64,000 nt of DNA from Rhodobacter maris (GTDB lineage Bacteria > Pseudomonadota > Alphaproteobacteria > Rhodobacterales > Rhodobacteraceae), in assembly GCF_900217815.1 (NCBI RefSeq), contig NZ_OBMT01000006.1:62001-126000 (forward strand), in the 5' to 3' direction. Positions 19,922-28,035 of the stretch are shown here, in pieces (the stretch's first letter is position 1; each line of letters begins with the position of its first letter). A program made the translations under genes and the position numbers. The notes beneath the pieces were generated by a model. The model did not search any database and was not told where the DNA came from. It was given only the letters and a program-made list of their open reading frames with translations.

Positions 19922-21496
19922 ATGTCCGAAGCCTTGAAGACCAAAGTTGCCGAAGTCCTGAACGAGCCGGGCTGCGCCACCAATACGGCGAAATCGGACG
20001 GCGCGCGCAAGAAGGGCTGCACCAAGCAGCTGACCCCCGGCGCCGCGGCAGGCGGCTGTGCCTTTGACGGCGCGATGATCACGCTGCAACCGATCACCGA
20101 TGTCGCCCACCTCGTTCATGCACCGCTCGCCTGCTGGGGCAATGGCTGGGACAACCGCTCCTCCGCCTCTTCGGGCTCGGATCTCTACCGCAAGGGCTTC
20201 ACCACCGATCTGAGCGAGCTCGACATCGTCATGGGGCATGGCGAGAAAAAGCTCTTCCGCGCCATCCATGAGGTGATCAAGGAGCAATCCCCCGCCGCGG
20301 TTTTTGTTTACGCCACCTGCGTCACCGCGCTGGTGGGCGACGATATCGAGGCGGTGTGCAAGGCCGCCACGGCGAAATGGGGCACGCCCTGTATTCCGGT
20401 CAATGTGCCGGGTTTCGTGGGCTCCAAGAACCTCGGCAACAAGCTTGGCGGCGAGGCCCTGCTCGATCATGTCATCGGCACGATCGAGCCAGAAACGACA
20501 ACGCCTTATGACATCAACATCATCGGCGATTTCAACCTGTCGGGCGAGCAATGGCAGGTGAAGCCGCTGCTCGACAAGCTCGGCATCCGCATCCTTGGTT
20601 CGATCTCGGGCGATGCGCGCTACCGCCAGATCGCGCAGATGCACCGCGCCAAGGCCACGATGCTCGTGTGTTCGCAGGCGCTCGTGAATGTCGCGCGCAA
20701 GATGCAGGAGCGCTGGGGCGTGCCCTATTTCGAGGGGTCGTTCTACGGCATCGCCGACACCTCCGAGGCTTTGCGCAAGATCTGCGGGCTTTTGGTGGAG
20801 CAGGGCGCGGATATCGAGCTCTTGGGCCGCTGCGAGGCGTTGATTGCCGAGGAAGAGGCAAAGACCTGGGCGGCGCTGGAGCCCTACCGCCCCCGTGTCG
20901 CGGGCAAAAGGGTGCTGCTCTACACCGGCGGGCACAAGACCTGGTCGGTGGTGGCGGCGCTGCAGGAGCTGGGCATGGAGGTGGTGGGCACCTCGATGCG
21001 CAAGGCCACGCAAAACGACCGCGCCCGCGTTGTCGAGATCATGGGCGATGCGAGCCACATGTATGAGAACATGGCCCCGCGCGAGATGTATGACGCGCTT
21101 GCCGCCGCCAAGGCCGATGTGCTGCTGTCGGGCGGGCGCAGCCAGTTCGTGGCGCTCAAGGCGCGCATGCCCTGGGTCGATGTGAACCAGGAAAAGCATG
21201 AGCCCTATGCGGGTTACGTGGGCATGGTCGATCTGGTGCGCGCCATCGACCGCTCGGTGAACAACCCGATCTGGGCCGAGCTGCGCGACCCCGCCCCCTG
21301 GGAGACCCCGCTCACCGGCGGCGTGGTGCTGCCCGCCCCCAAGGGCGCCTGCCCGGTGACCAACATGAAGGGCGCCGAGCGCGCGCCGACGTTGCTGCCG
21401 CAAGTTGCCGCCGCGCCGCTGGCCGCCGCTGCCGCGCCCGAAGCGGGCCTGCTGGACGGGCTCGCCAATTCCCCCACCGATTTCGAGGATGACTGA
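19922..21496 (+). CDS. nifE: NifE, FeMo-co scaffold subunit
   Basis: 524-residue NifD paralogue. NifEN is the scaffold on which the NifB cluster is converted to FeMo-co. Conserved Cys blocks are AAGGCAFDGAM, LACWGNGWDNR, TCVTALVGDDIE and the cluster-binding region MLVCSQALVNVARK. The N-terminus has two extra cysteines (EPGCATN, KKGCTKQ). It is longer than usual NifE (about 470): after VVLPAPKGACPVTNMKGAE there is an Ala/Pro-rich tail ending NSPTDFEDD. AGGGGAG lies 6 nt before the ATG. First gene of the nifENX operon, 1 bp before nifN. Confidence 0.98.
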   Translation: MSEALKTKVAEVLNEPGCATNTAKSDGARKKGCTKQLTPGAAAGGCAFDGAMITLQPITDVAHLVHAPLACWGNGWDNRSSASSGSDLYRKGFTTDLSELDIVMGHGEKKLFRAIHEVIKEQSPAAVFVYATCVTALVGDDIEAVCKAATAKWGTPCIPVNVPGFVGSKNLGNKLGGEALLDHVIGTIEPETTTPYDINIIGDFNLSGEQWQVKPLLDKLGIRILGSISGDARYRQIAQMHRAKATMLVCSQALVNVARKMQERWGVPYFEGSFYGIADTSEALRKICGLLVEQGADIELLGRCEALIAEEEAKTWAALEPYRPRVAGKRVLLYTGGHKTWSVVAALQELGMEVVGTSMRKATQNDRARVVEIMGDASHMYENMAPREMYDALAAAKADVLLSGGRSQFVALKARMPWVDVNQEKHEPYAGYVGMVDLVRAIDRSVNNPIWAELRDPAPWETPLTGGVVLPAPKGACPVTNMKGAERAPTLLPQVAAAPLAAAAAPEAGLLDGLANSPTDFEDD

Positions 21497-21497
21497 G

Positions 21498-22883
21498 ATG
21501 GCCGCCCTGACCCATCCGCGCCGTGCGCTTTCCACCAACCCTTTGAAATCCTCCGCCCCCCTCGGTGCGGCACTGGCCTATCTCGGCATCGAACGTGCGG
21601 TGCCGCTCTTTCATGGCGCGCAGGGCTGCACCGCCTTTGGTATGGTGCATCTGGTGCGCCATTTCAAAGAGGCGATCCCGCTGCAGACGACCGCGATGAA
21701 CGAGATCACCACGATCCTCGGCGGCTCCGATCAGCTTGAGCAAGCGATTGAAAACCTGCGCAAACGTGCGAGCCCGAAGTTTATCGGCATCGCCTCCACC
21801 GCGCTCACGGAAACCCGCGGCGAAGATGTGGCGGGCGAATTGCGCGAGATGCTGGCGCGGCGCAAAGATTTTGCCGAGACCAAGGTGGTTTATGCCGCGA
21901 CGCCCGATTTTGATGGCGGGCTGCAGGACGGCTGGACCAAGGCGGTCGAGGCGATCTTGAGCGCGCTCGTGCCGGTGACGCCCGCACCTGACCCGGATCT
22001 GCGGCAGGTGACGCTGCTCACCGGATCCCATCTCACCCCCGCAGAGATCGACGAACTGGTGCGCCTCATCCGCGCCTTTGGTCTCAACCCGCTGGTTCTG
22101 CCCGATATTTCTACCTCGCTCGATGGCCATCTGGCGGAGGACTGGTCCGGCTGTTCGCTGGGCGGCACGCCCATCGACCGGATCGCCGATGTCACCCGCT
22201 CCGCCTTTACGCTGGCCGTGGGCGAGCAGATGCGCGGCGCCGCGCAGATCATCGAAGAAAAGGCCTCGGTGCCCTACCGCGTTTTTCCCTCGCTGACCGG
22301 GCTCAAGGCGGTCGATGCTTTCGTGCGGGTCTTGATGGAGCTTTCGGGCACGCAGACGCCGCCGCCCTCGGTCGAGCGCGACCGGTCCCGGCTGGCCGAT
22401 GCGATGCTGGACGCGCATTTCTTTACCGGCGGGCTCAAAGTGGCGATCGGCGCCGACCCGGATCTGATGTTCGCGCTTTCCACCACGCTCAACCAGATGG
22501 GCGCGGAGATCGTCACCGCCGTCACCACCTCGCAGCACAGCCCGCTGATCGAAAAGATGCCCTGCGACGAGGTGATCCTCGGCGATCTGGGCGATTTCGA
22601 GCGCGGGGCCAAGGCCGCGGGCGCGCAGATCCTGCTCACCAACAGCTATGGCCGGATGGCGGCGGATGCGCTGCACCTGCCGTTCGTGCGCGTGGGCTTT
22701 CCGGTCTTTGACCGGATCGGCGCGCAGGATGCCTGCCGCGTCGGCTATCGCGGCACCCGCGCGTTCCTTTTTGAGATCGCCAATGCCGTGCAATCGGTTC
22801 ACCACACCCCCCGTCCGGAAGATTTCGGCGCAACCCCCCTGCCTGAGGAGTTTTCACATGTCCCGCACCCTGCGTCTTGTTGA
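21498..22883 (+). CDS. nifN: NifN, FeMo-co scaffold subunit
   Basis: 461-residue NifK paralogue and partner of NifE. It keeps the Cys of FHGAQGCTAFGMVH, but the other P-cluster cysteine positions of NifK are absent, as expected for NifN. The hallmark QTTAMNEITTILGG follows. The ATG is 1 bp after the nifE stop. The last 26 bp overlap the start of nifX, so NifN has a short tail ending PHPASC. Confidence 0.97.
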   Translation: MAALTHPRRALSTNPLKSSAPLGAALAYLGIERAVPLFHGAQGCTAFGMVHLVRHFKEAIPLQTTAMNEITTILGGSDQLEQAIENLRKRASPKFIGIASTALTETRGEDVAGELREMLARRKDFAETKVVYAATPDFDGGLQDGWTKAVEAILSALVPVTPAPDPDLRQVTLLTGSHLTPAEIDELVRLIRAFGLNPLVLPDISTSLDGHLAEDWSGCSLGGTPIDRIADVTRSAFTLAVGEQMRGAAQIIEEKASVPYRVFPSLTGLKAVDAFVRVLMELSGTQTPPPSVERDRSRLADAMLDAHFFTGGLKVAIGADPDLMFALSTTLNQMGAEIVTAVTTSQHSPLIEKMPCDEVILGDLGDFERGAKAAGAQILLTNSYGRMAADALHLPFVRVGFPVFDRIGAQDACRVGYRGTRAFLFEIANAVQSVHHTPRPEDFGATPLPEEFSHVPHPASC

Positions 22884-23343
22884 GCCCGAGGCTGGCCCCG
22901 CGCCCGGCGAGAAGCCGTTGCGCGTGGCCATTGCCTCGAATGACCTTGAAACCCTCGACGCCCATTTCGGCTCGGCGAGCAAGATTGTCGTGTTCGATAT
23001 CTGGCGCACCGGCGCGCGCTTTGTCGAAGTGCACGAGTTTTCCAATGCGACCGAGCAATCGGGCAAGCATGACGATATCGACGACCGGATCGCGCCCAAG
23101 GTCGAGGCGCTGACCGGATGCGCGCTTGTGTTCGCGCTCGCCATCGGCGGGCCCTCGGCCGCGCGCGTGGTCAAGATTGGCTGCCATCCGATCAAGCGCA
23201 AGGAGCCCGAGCCGATCACCGCGGTGATCGCGCAGGTGCAAGAAATGCTCTCGGGCAGCCCGCCGCCCTTCCTGCGCAAAATCCTCGGCACCTATCACAA
23301 GCCGGATTTCGCCGCCGATTTCGACGAAGAGGAAAACGCCTGA
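22858..23343 (+). CDS. nifX: NifX, FeMo-co precursor carrier
   Basis: 161-residue NifX/NafY-family protein. It opens with the family core RVAIASNDLETLDAHFGSAS; later come VFALAIGGPSAARVVKIGCHPIK and IQ/VQEML near the C-terminus. NifX binds NifB-co and the VK cluster and carries them between NifB, NifEN and NifDK. It overlaps nifN by 26 bp and ends in an ATG/TGA overlap with the DUF269 gene. AGGAG is 6 nt ahead of the ATG. Confidence 0.96.
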   Translation: MSRTLRLVEPEAGPAPGEKPLRVAIASNDLETLDAHFGSASKIVVFDIWRTGARFVEVHEFSNATEQSGKHDDIDDRIAPKVEALTGCALVFALAIGGPSAARVVKIGCHPIKRKEPEPITAVIAQVQEMLSGSPPPFLRKILGTYHKPDFAADFDEEENA

Positions 23344-23825
23344 TGGACACTGCGACCGAAGCGCCGCCCGAGATCCCGCGTGGGGGTGAGATGGTGGAAA
23401 GCCCGTTCCTGACCCAACTCGTCGCGGTGATCCGCGCCGAGGATTCGCACGGGCAATGGGACATGAAGAGCGACGTTGACCTCCTGGAAGAGTTCATCGT
23501 CACCAAGGAAGAGCGCCGCGAGATGCCGATCACCGGCGATCCGGAGCCCGAGCTGATCTGGCGTCTCACCCGGTTTTATGACGCGGTCGGGCTGATGGTG
23601 GAAAAGCGCACCGGCTGCATGGCTACGCAGATGCAGAAAATGCACCACGAGGGCTTTGGCCGGGTGGTGCTGATTGCGGGGCGGCTGGTGGTGGTGTCCA
23701 AGCATCTGCGCGACGTGCACCGGTTCGGCTTTGAAACCTGGGCGAAGCTTGCTGAAGCGGGCGACAAGCTCGTCGACGAGGCGGTGAAACTCGTGGAGCA
23801 ATTCCCCGAAGCGGCCCGCGCATGA
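23343..23825 (+). CDS. NifX-associated DUF269 protein
   Basis: 160-residue DUF269 (NifX-associated) protein. Conserved pieces are FLTQLVAVIRAEDSHGQWD near the start and the basic FGRVVLIAGRLVVVSKHLRDVHRFG block. It is found directly after nifX in almost all Mo-nitrogenase clusters and is small, soluble and mostly helical. The exact role is unknown; a FeMo-co assembly or storage role is likely. Its ATG overlaps the nifX stop. Confidence 0.92.
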   Translation: MDTATEAPPEIPRGGEMVESPFLTQLVAVIRAEDSHGQWDMKSDVDLLEEFIVTKEERREMPITGDPEPELIWRLTRFYDAVGLMVEKRTGCMATQMQKMHHEGFGRVVLIAGRLVVVSKHLRDVHRFGFETWAKLAEAGDKLVDEAVKLVEQFPEAARA

Positions 23826-23959
23826 TCCAGATCCCGCCGCTCAAGCCCAAGCGCAAGCCGCGTGTGATCGAACCCGTCAAACTGCACCCCTCGCGCGGGC
23901 GCACGGCGCTCTCGCGCTGGCTGCGCGAAGCCCCGCCCAAACCCAAGAGCAAGGACTGA
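23822..23959 (+). CDS. 45-residue basic nif-operon protein
   Basis: Small reading frame beginning in an ATGA overlap with the DUF269 gene and ending 2 bp before the next gene, so it is fully embedded in the operon. The product is strongly basic and proline-rich (MIQIPPLKPKRKPRVIEPVK ... ALSRWLREAPPKPKSKD) with no Cys or membrane segment. Coupled spacing on both sides and codon use like the neighbours argue that it is translated. I do not recognise a function. Confidence 0.7.
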   Translation: MIQIPPLKPKRKPRVIEPVKLHPSRGRTALSRWLREAPPKPKSKD

Positions 23960-23961
23960 AC

Positions 23962-24180
23962 ATGAGCCTTCAAGACATGAGCCTCGAAGAGCTGGAAGCC
24001 CACGCCAAAAAGCTGTCGATGCGCGCGACCAACGCGAAGATGGAGCTGCATGATCTGTCGGAGGAGCTGCCGACAGATTGGCAGAAGATCCCCGATGTCG
24101 CGCAGCAAACCTTTGAAATTTATCGAGATCTGGATGCAGCCCGCAAGGCGATCAAAATCGCCAAGCAAGCCAAGGAGTAA
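23962..24180 (+). CDS. DUF683/CCE_0567-like nif protein
   Basis: 72-residue all-helical protein (MSLEELEAHAKKLSMRATNAKMELHDLSE...) matching the small DUF683 family found between the NifX-associated gene and fdxB in many diazotrophs. The fold is a helical hairpin, often a dimer. The function is unknown; an association with FeMo-co or metal handling has been suggested from context. It is 2 bp after the 45-residue gene and 6 bp before fdxB. Confidence 0.88.
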   Translation: MSLQDMSLEELEAHAKKLSMRATNAKMELHDLSEELPTDWQKIPDVAQQTFEIYRDLDAARKAIKIAKQAKE

Positions 24181-24186
24181 AACCGA

Positions 24187-24492
24187 ATGTCGACTGTTGC
24201 CTATACGCGCGGGGGCGCGGAATATACCCCCGTTTACCTCATGTCGATCGATGCGGAAAAGTGCATCGGCTGCGGGCGCTGCTTCAAGGTTTGCGGTCGC
24301 GATGTGATGAGCCTTTACGGCGTGACCGAGGATGGCGACATCGTCAAGCCGGGCACCGAGGAATGGGATGACGTCGAGGACGAGATCGTGAAAAAAGTGA
24401 TGCAGATGTCGGAAGCCGACAATTGCATCGGTTGCGGCGCCTGCGCGCGGGTTTGCCCCTCGGAGTGCCAGACCCATGCGGCCCTGTCCTGA
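24187..24492 (+). CDS. fdxB: FdxB, nif-specific 2[4Fe-4S] ferredoxin III
   Basis: 101-residue ferredoxin of the nif-specific FdxB type. The first motif is CIGCGRCFKVCGRD (Gly-Arg in place of Pro after the last Cys), then a 40-residue acidic linker (EEWDDVEDEIVKK), then CIGCGACARVCPSEC. Such ferredoxins supply electrons for cofactor assembly steps rather than directly to NifH. It has a good AAGGAG ribosome site and overlaps nifQ by 17 bp. Confidence 0.95.
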   Translation: MSTVAYTRGGAEYTPVYLMSIDAEKCIGCGRCFKVCGRDVMSLYGVTEDGDIVKPGTEEWDDVEDEIVKKVMQMSEADNCIGCGACARVCPSECQTHAALS

Positions 24493-25027
24493 GACCTGCA
24501 GCGCCCCTGCTTCCCCCGCGCCTCTGGCGGCGGGGGAGGCCGATTACGCCTGCATCCTCGGTCATGCGATGGCCGAGCGCGCGGCGGGGCAGGGGCCCTT
24601 GACCGAACGGCTCGGGCTTTCGGGCGCCGATCTCGCGGCCTTGCGCGATCTCTTCGTGCCGGGGCTTGAGCTTCCCGATCTGGACCGGCCCGCGCCGGTT
24701 GCAAGCGCCGAGGAACAGGCGATCACGCTCCTGATCCTGTGGCGCGCGGGGGTGGCGACACCGCAGGCGCGCTGGCTGGCGATGATTTTGGCGCGCCGCG
24801 CACAGGAAACGCGCCATCTGTGGGAGGATCTGGGCCTGCCGTCGCGCGCGCATCTGGGCGCGCTCATCCGGCGCGAGCTGCCGGGCCTTGCGGCGGCAAA
24901 CCACCAGAACATGCGCTGGAAAAAATTCTTCTACCGGCAGATTTGCGCGGATGCGGCCTTCTCGCTCTGCCTCTCGCCCTCTTGCGACGAATGCGACGAA
25001 CGGGCCGCCTGTTTTGCCCCCGATTGA
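24476..25027 (+). CDS. nifQ: NifQ, molybdenum donor for FeMo-co
   Basis: 183-residue NifQ. The signature Cx4Cx2Cx5C (CLSPSCDECDERAAC) near the C-terminus binds an Fe-S or Mo-Fe-S cluster that carries Mo to NifEN. MRWKKFFYRQIC ahead of it is also typical. The N-terminal 25 residues, encoded over the end of fdxB, are low complexity (Pro/Ala), so a later start is possible. It overlaps the next gene by 14 bp. Confidence 0.94.
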   Translation: MRPCPETCSAPASPAPLAAGEADYACILGHAMAERAAGQGPLTERLGLSGADLAALRDLFVPGLELPDLDRPAPVASAEEQAITLLILWRAGVATPQARWLAMILARRAQETRHLWEDLGLPSRAHLGALIRRELPGLAAANHQNMRWKKFFYRQICADAAFSLCLSPSCDECDERAACFAPD

Positions 25028-25469
25028 TCTGAAATCCTTGCTCGCGGGCGCCGCTTCCGCGCGCTCGCGCCCCTATGAGAGCGCCGAGGCGATTGCGCGC
25101 GCGCTCGAGGCCGCGCCCGAGGATGTCGAGGTCCGCCTCGCCGCCTATCGCTTCCATTTTTACGGTCATGATTACACGGCGGCGCTGCCGCAGGCCGAGG
25201 CGATCTTGCGCCTTGCCGCGCGGCGGCTCAACATCGCCACCGATTGGCAGGCGGTGGGCGCTGCGGACGCCGATTTTACCGCCCATGACTTTGCGCCTGG
25301 CCTCTATCTGCAAGCGCTTGTCGGCATCGGCTATTGCGCGGTGCGGATGGGCGAGGCCGATCTGGCCCGCGCCGTGCTGACAAAGGCCAGAGCGCTTGAT
25401 CCGACGGACCGTTTTGGCGGCGCCTGGCTGCTTGATCGCTTCGAGGCGGGCGAAGACGCGGACCTCTGA
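25014..25469 (+). CDS. TPR-like nif-operon protein
   Basis: About 151 residues if started at the TTG at 25014, which overlaps the end of nifQ; no ATG gives a sensible N-terminus, because the frame upstream is a nifQ shadow. The product is helical with two tetratricopeptide-like units (HDYTAALPQAEAILRLAARRL and RMGEADLARAVLTKARALDP) and no signal or Cys cluster. It is the last gene of the nifE-fdxB-nifQ operon. A scaffold or adaptor role is likely; the function is unknown. Confidence 0.72.
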   Translation: MPPIDLKSLLAGAASARSRPYESAEAIARALEAAPEDVEVRLAAYRFHFYGHDYTAALPQAEAILRLAARRLNIATDWQAVGAADADFTAHDFAPGLYLQALVGIGYCAVRMGEADLARAVLTKARALDPTDRFGGAWLLDRFEAGEDADL

Positions 25470-25499
25470 GCCCGCGCTGTCGGCCACTTGGCCCGATTT

Positions 25500-25517
25500 T
25501 TGTCGCAAGCCCCACAA
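25500..25517 (+). promoter_or_regulatory. NifA upstream activator site of iscA-nifUSVW
   Basis: TTGTCGCAAGCCCCACAA contains TGT-N10-ACA. The centre is about 58 bp from the -24 element. Confidence 0.88.
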
Positions 25518-25565
25518 TGTCGGCCCGAAACTTGCATCAAACCGCGCAGGGAAGGGGCCGAAACT

Positions 25566-25581
25566 TGGCACGCTTCTTGCT
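25566..25581 (+). promoter_or_regulatory. RpoN -24/-12 promoter of iscA-nifUSVW
   Basis: TGGCACGCTTCTTGCT, GG-N10-GC, 61 bp upstream of the iscA ATG. Confidence 0.94.
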
Positions 25582-25641
25582 GTATCTCTGATGAGCCCCG
25601 GCCCACAGGCCAGACACGGGCCCGGACCACAGGAGAGCATC

Positions 25642-25962
25642 ATGATTGATATCACCGAACCTGCCCAATCCGCGATCAAGGCCGCCATCGACGGCGCGGG
25701 CCAGCCCGTCGCGGGGCTGCGCCTGATGGTGCAATCGGGGGGCTGCGCGGGGCTCAAATACGGCATGGCGCTGGAGCTTGAAGCCCAGCCCGACGACGAG
25801 GTGGTGAGCTTTGGCGATGTGACCGTGCTGATCGACCCGTCGAGCCGCGAGCATCTGACCGGCGCCAAGATCGACTTTGTCACCAATGTCGAAGGCTCCG
25901 GCTTCGTGTTCGACAACCCCAACGCCAAGAACAGCTGCGGCTGCGGCAAATCCTTCTGCTGA
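25642..25962 (+). CDS. iscA: Nif-type IscA (HesB) A-type Fe-S carrier
   Basis: 106-residue A-type carrier. The three expected cysteines are present: QSGGCAGLKYGM around residue 36 and the C-terminal SCGCGKSFC. It starts with an AGGAGAG ribosome site and is the first gene of the nifUSVW operon, 10 bp before nifU. It delivers Fe or Fe-S to nitrogenase proteins. Given the degenerate NifU next to it, this carrier may bear more of the assembly load, which is inference. Confidence 0.94.
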   Translation: MIDITEPAQSAIKAAIDGAGQPVAGLRLMVQSGGCAGLKYGMALELEAQPDDEVVSFGDVTVLIDPSSREHLTGAKIDFVTNVEGSGFVFDNPNAKNSCGCGKSFC

Positions 25963-25972
25963 GGAGCGCGCG

Positions 25973-26797
25973 ATGTTCGATTATTCCGACAAGGTGAAGG
26001 AATATTTCTTCCAGCCCCGCAACGCGGGCGTGCTCGAAGATGCCAATGCCGTGGGGGAGGCGGGCTCGCTTGCCGGTGGCGATGCGCTCAAGCTCATGCT
26101 GCGCATCAACCCGCTTTCGGAAATGATCGAAGAGGCGCGGTTCCTCAGCCATGGCGGCGGCTCGATGATCGCCTGTTCCTCGGCGCTGACGGAGCTGGTG
26201 CGCGGCAAATCGGTCGATGCGGCCTCGCGCCTGACCCCGGCCGATATTGCCGAGTTCCTCGACGGGCTGCCGCCCGAGAAGATGCATTGCACGGAAAGCG
26301 GCGCGAAGGCGCTGGCCGCGGCGATTGCCGCCTTCCGCGGCGAAACGCCCGTGGCGCCCGAACGCCGCCCGGCGCAGCCCGCGCTTGTGACCATCGCCGT
26401 GCCGCCAAAGCCGCGCCGCGCCGCGCCGCCTGCCGCCGCCGCCATGGCCGCGCGGCAAGCGGGCGCCGCGCCGGGAATGACGCTGCGCGAGCTGATTGCC
26501 AAGAACAACCCGCTCGCCGCGATGGCAGAAGCGGAAGAGACCGGCCCGGTCGAGCCCGTGAGCGAGACCGATGCCGAGGCCATTTCCCGCATCATCACCG
26601 AGATGCGCCCGGTGTTCCAGCGCGACAAGGGCGATATCGAGCTGCTGGACATCAAGGGTCGTCAGGTCTTTGTCCGGCTCTCGGGCACCTGCGCAAGCTG
26701 CATGATGGCCAGTCAGACGCTTGCCGGGGTGCAAAAACGGATCATGGAAACCCTCGGTCGGCCGTTCCGGCTGATCCCCTCCACCGCCCGCGCCTGA
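25973..26797 (+). CDS. nifU: NifU with degenerate IscU domain and no central [2Fe-2S] domain
   Basis: 274 residues against about 310 in Azotobacter. The IscU-like domain (1-125) is recognisable (FFQPRNAGVLEDANAVGEAG, LPPEKMHC), but cluster-ligand positions C35 and C62 are Gly (SLAGGDALK, SHGGGSMIA); only C106 remains. D37 is retained, and a Cys sits at 68. The central BFD-like domain with CxC and C-x2-C is missing; residues 125-200 are a Pro/Ala-rich linker. The C-terminal Nfu domain keeps GTCASCMMAS (C240, C243). So the protein probably works as an Nfu-type carrier with a structural IscU domain. It lies between iscA and nifS. Confidence 0.9.
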   Translation: MFDYSDKVKEYFFQPRNAGVLEDANAVGEAGSLAGGDALKLMLRINPLSEMIEEARFLSHGGGSMIACSSALTELVRGKSVDAASRLTPADIAEFLDGLPPEKMHCTESGAKALAAAIAAFRGETPVAPERRPAQPALVTIAVPPKPRRAAPPAAAAMAARQAGAAPGMTLRELIAKNNPLAAMAEAEETGPVEPVSETDAEAISRIITEMRPVFQRDKGDIELLDIKGRQVFVRLSGTCASCMMASQTLAGVQKRIMETLGRPFRLIPSTARA

Positions 26798-26804
26798 GAG
26801 AGCA

Positions 26805-28034
26805 ATGACCCATCCCGCCGCCGCCCCCCGCATCTATCTTGACAACAACGCCACCACCCGGGTTGCGGATGAGGCGCTGGCGGCGATGTGGCCGCTTTAC
26901 ACCGAGAGCTACGGCAATGCCTCTTCGGCGCATGGCTTTGGCGCCGAGGCGGCGGCGGGCCTGCGGGCGGCACGCAAGGCGCTGGCGGCGCTGATCGGGG
27001 CGGAGAGCGAGGCGGAGATTGTCTTCACTTCGGGCGGCACCGAGGCGAACACCACCGCGATCCGCGCGGCCCTCGCCGTGCAGGAGGGGCGGCGCGAGAT
27101 CGTCACCTCCATGGTCGAACACCCCGCCATCTTGCAGCTTTGCGACGCGCTTGAGAAATATGAGGGCGTGAAGGTGCACCGCATCCCCGTTGACGGGGAA
27201 GGGCGGCTTGAGATCGACGCCTACCGCGCCGCGCTTTCGGACCGGGTGGCCGTTGTCAGCCTGATGTGGGCGAACAACGAGACCGGCGTGCTCTTCCCCG
27301 TCGAGGGTCTGGCAGAGCTGGCGCATGACTTTGGCGCGCTCTTTCATACCGATGCGGTGCAAGCGGTCGGCAAGACCCCCGTCGATGTGCGCGCCGCGGG
27401 CGTCGACATGCTCTCGCTTTCGGCCCACAAGTTTCATGGGCCAAAGGGCGTGGGCGCGCTTTACCTCAAGAAAAACACGCCGTTTCAGCCGCTTCTGCGC
27501 GGTGGCAAGCAAGAGCGCGGGCGCCGGGCGGGCACGGAAAACGCCCCCGGAATCACCGGCGCGGGCAAGGCGGCCGAGCTTGCCGCCGCCCATATGGCCG
27601 CGGATGTGGCGCGCATCGCCGGGCTGCGTGACCGGCTTGAGGCGGGCATTCTGGAGGCTGTGCCGCATGTTCGCGTGCTCGGCGACCGGCGCGACCGGCT
27701 CGCCAATACGCTCTGCCTCGCCTTTGATCTCGTCGAGGGCGAAGGCATCGTGATGAAGCTTGACCGCGCGGGCATCGCCGCCTCGACGGGCTCGGCCTGC
27801 GCCTCGGGCGCGGTGGAGCCGAGCCATGTGATCCGTGCCATGGGCGTGCCCTTCACCGCCGCCCATGGGGCGGTGCGGCTCTCGCTTTCGCGCCTCACCA
27901 CTGAAGACGAGATCGCCCGCGTGTTGGAGATCTTGCCGCCGATCGTGGCCGATCTGCGCGCGCTCTCCCCCTTCTGGTCGGACAACGGCCCCAACCTGCC
28001 GGGCCTCGCGCCCGCCTCGCTCCAGGAGATCTGA
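26805..28034 (+). CDS. nifS: NifS, cysteine desulfurase
   Basis: 409-residue group I cysteine desulfurase. It has YLDNNATT at the start, the PLP lysine in SAHKFHGPKG (near residue 208) and the catalytic Cys in STGSACASG (near residue 331). It liberates persulfide sulfur for nitrogenase Fe-S clusters, normally handing it to NifU. It lies 7 bp after nifU and 1 bp before nifV. Confidence 0.97.
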   Translation: MTHPAAAPRIYLDNNATTRVADEALAAMWPLYTESYGNASSAHGFGAEAAAGLRAARKALAALIGAESEAEIVFTSGGTEANTTAIRAALAVQEGRREIVTSMVEHPAILQLCDALEKYEGVKVHRIPVDGEGRLEIDAYRAALSDRVAVVSLMWANNETGVLFPVEGLAELAHDFGALFHTDAVQAVGKTPVDVRAAGVDMLSLSAHKFHGPKGVGALYLKKNTPFQPLLRGGKQERGRRAGTENAPGITGAGKAAELAAAHMAADVARIAGLRDRLEAGILEAVPHVRVLGDRRDRLANTLCLAFDLVEGEGIVMKLDRAGIAASTGSACASGAVEPSHVIRAMGVPFTAAHGAVRLSLSRLTTEDEIARVLEILPPIVADLRALSPFWSDNGPNLPGLAPASLQEI

Positions 28035-28035
28035 A

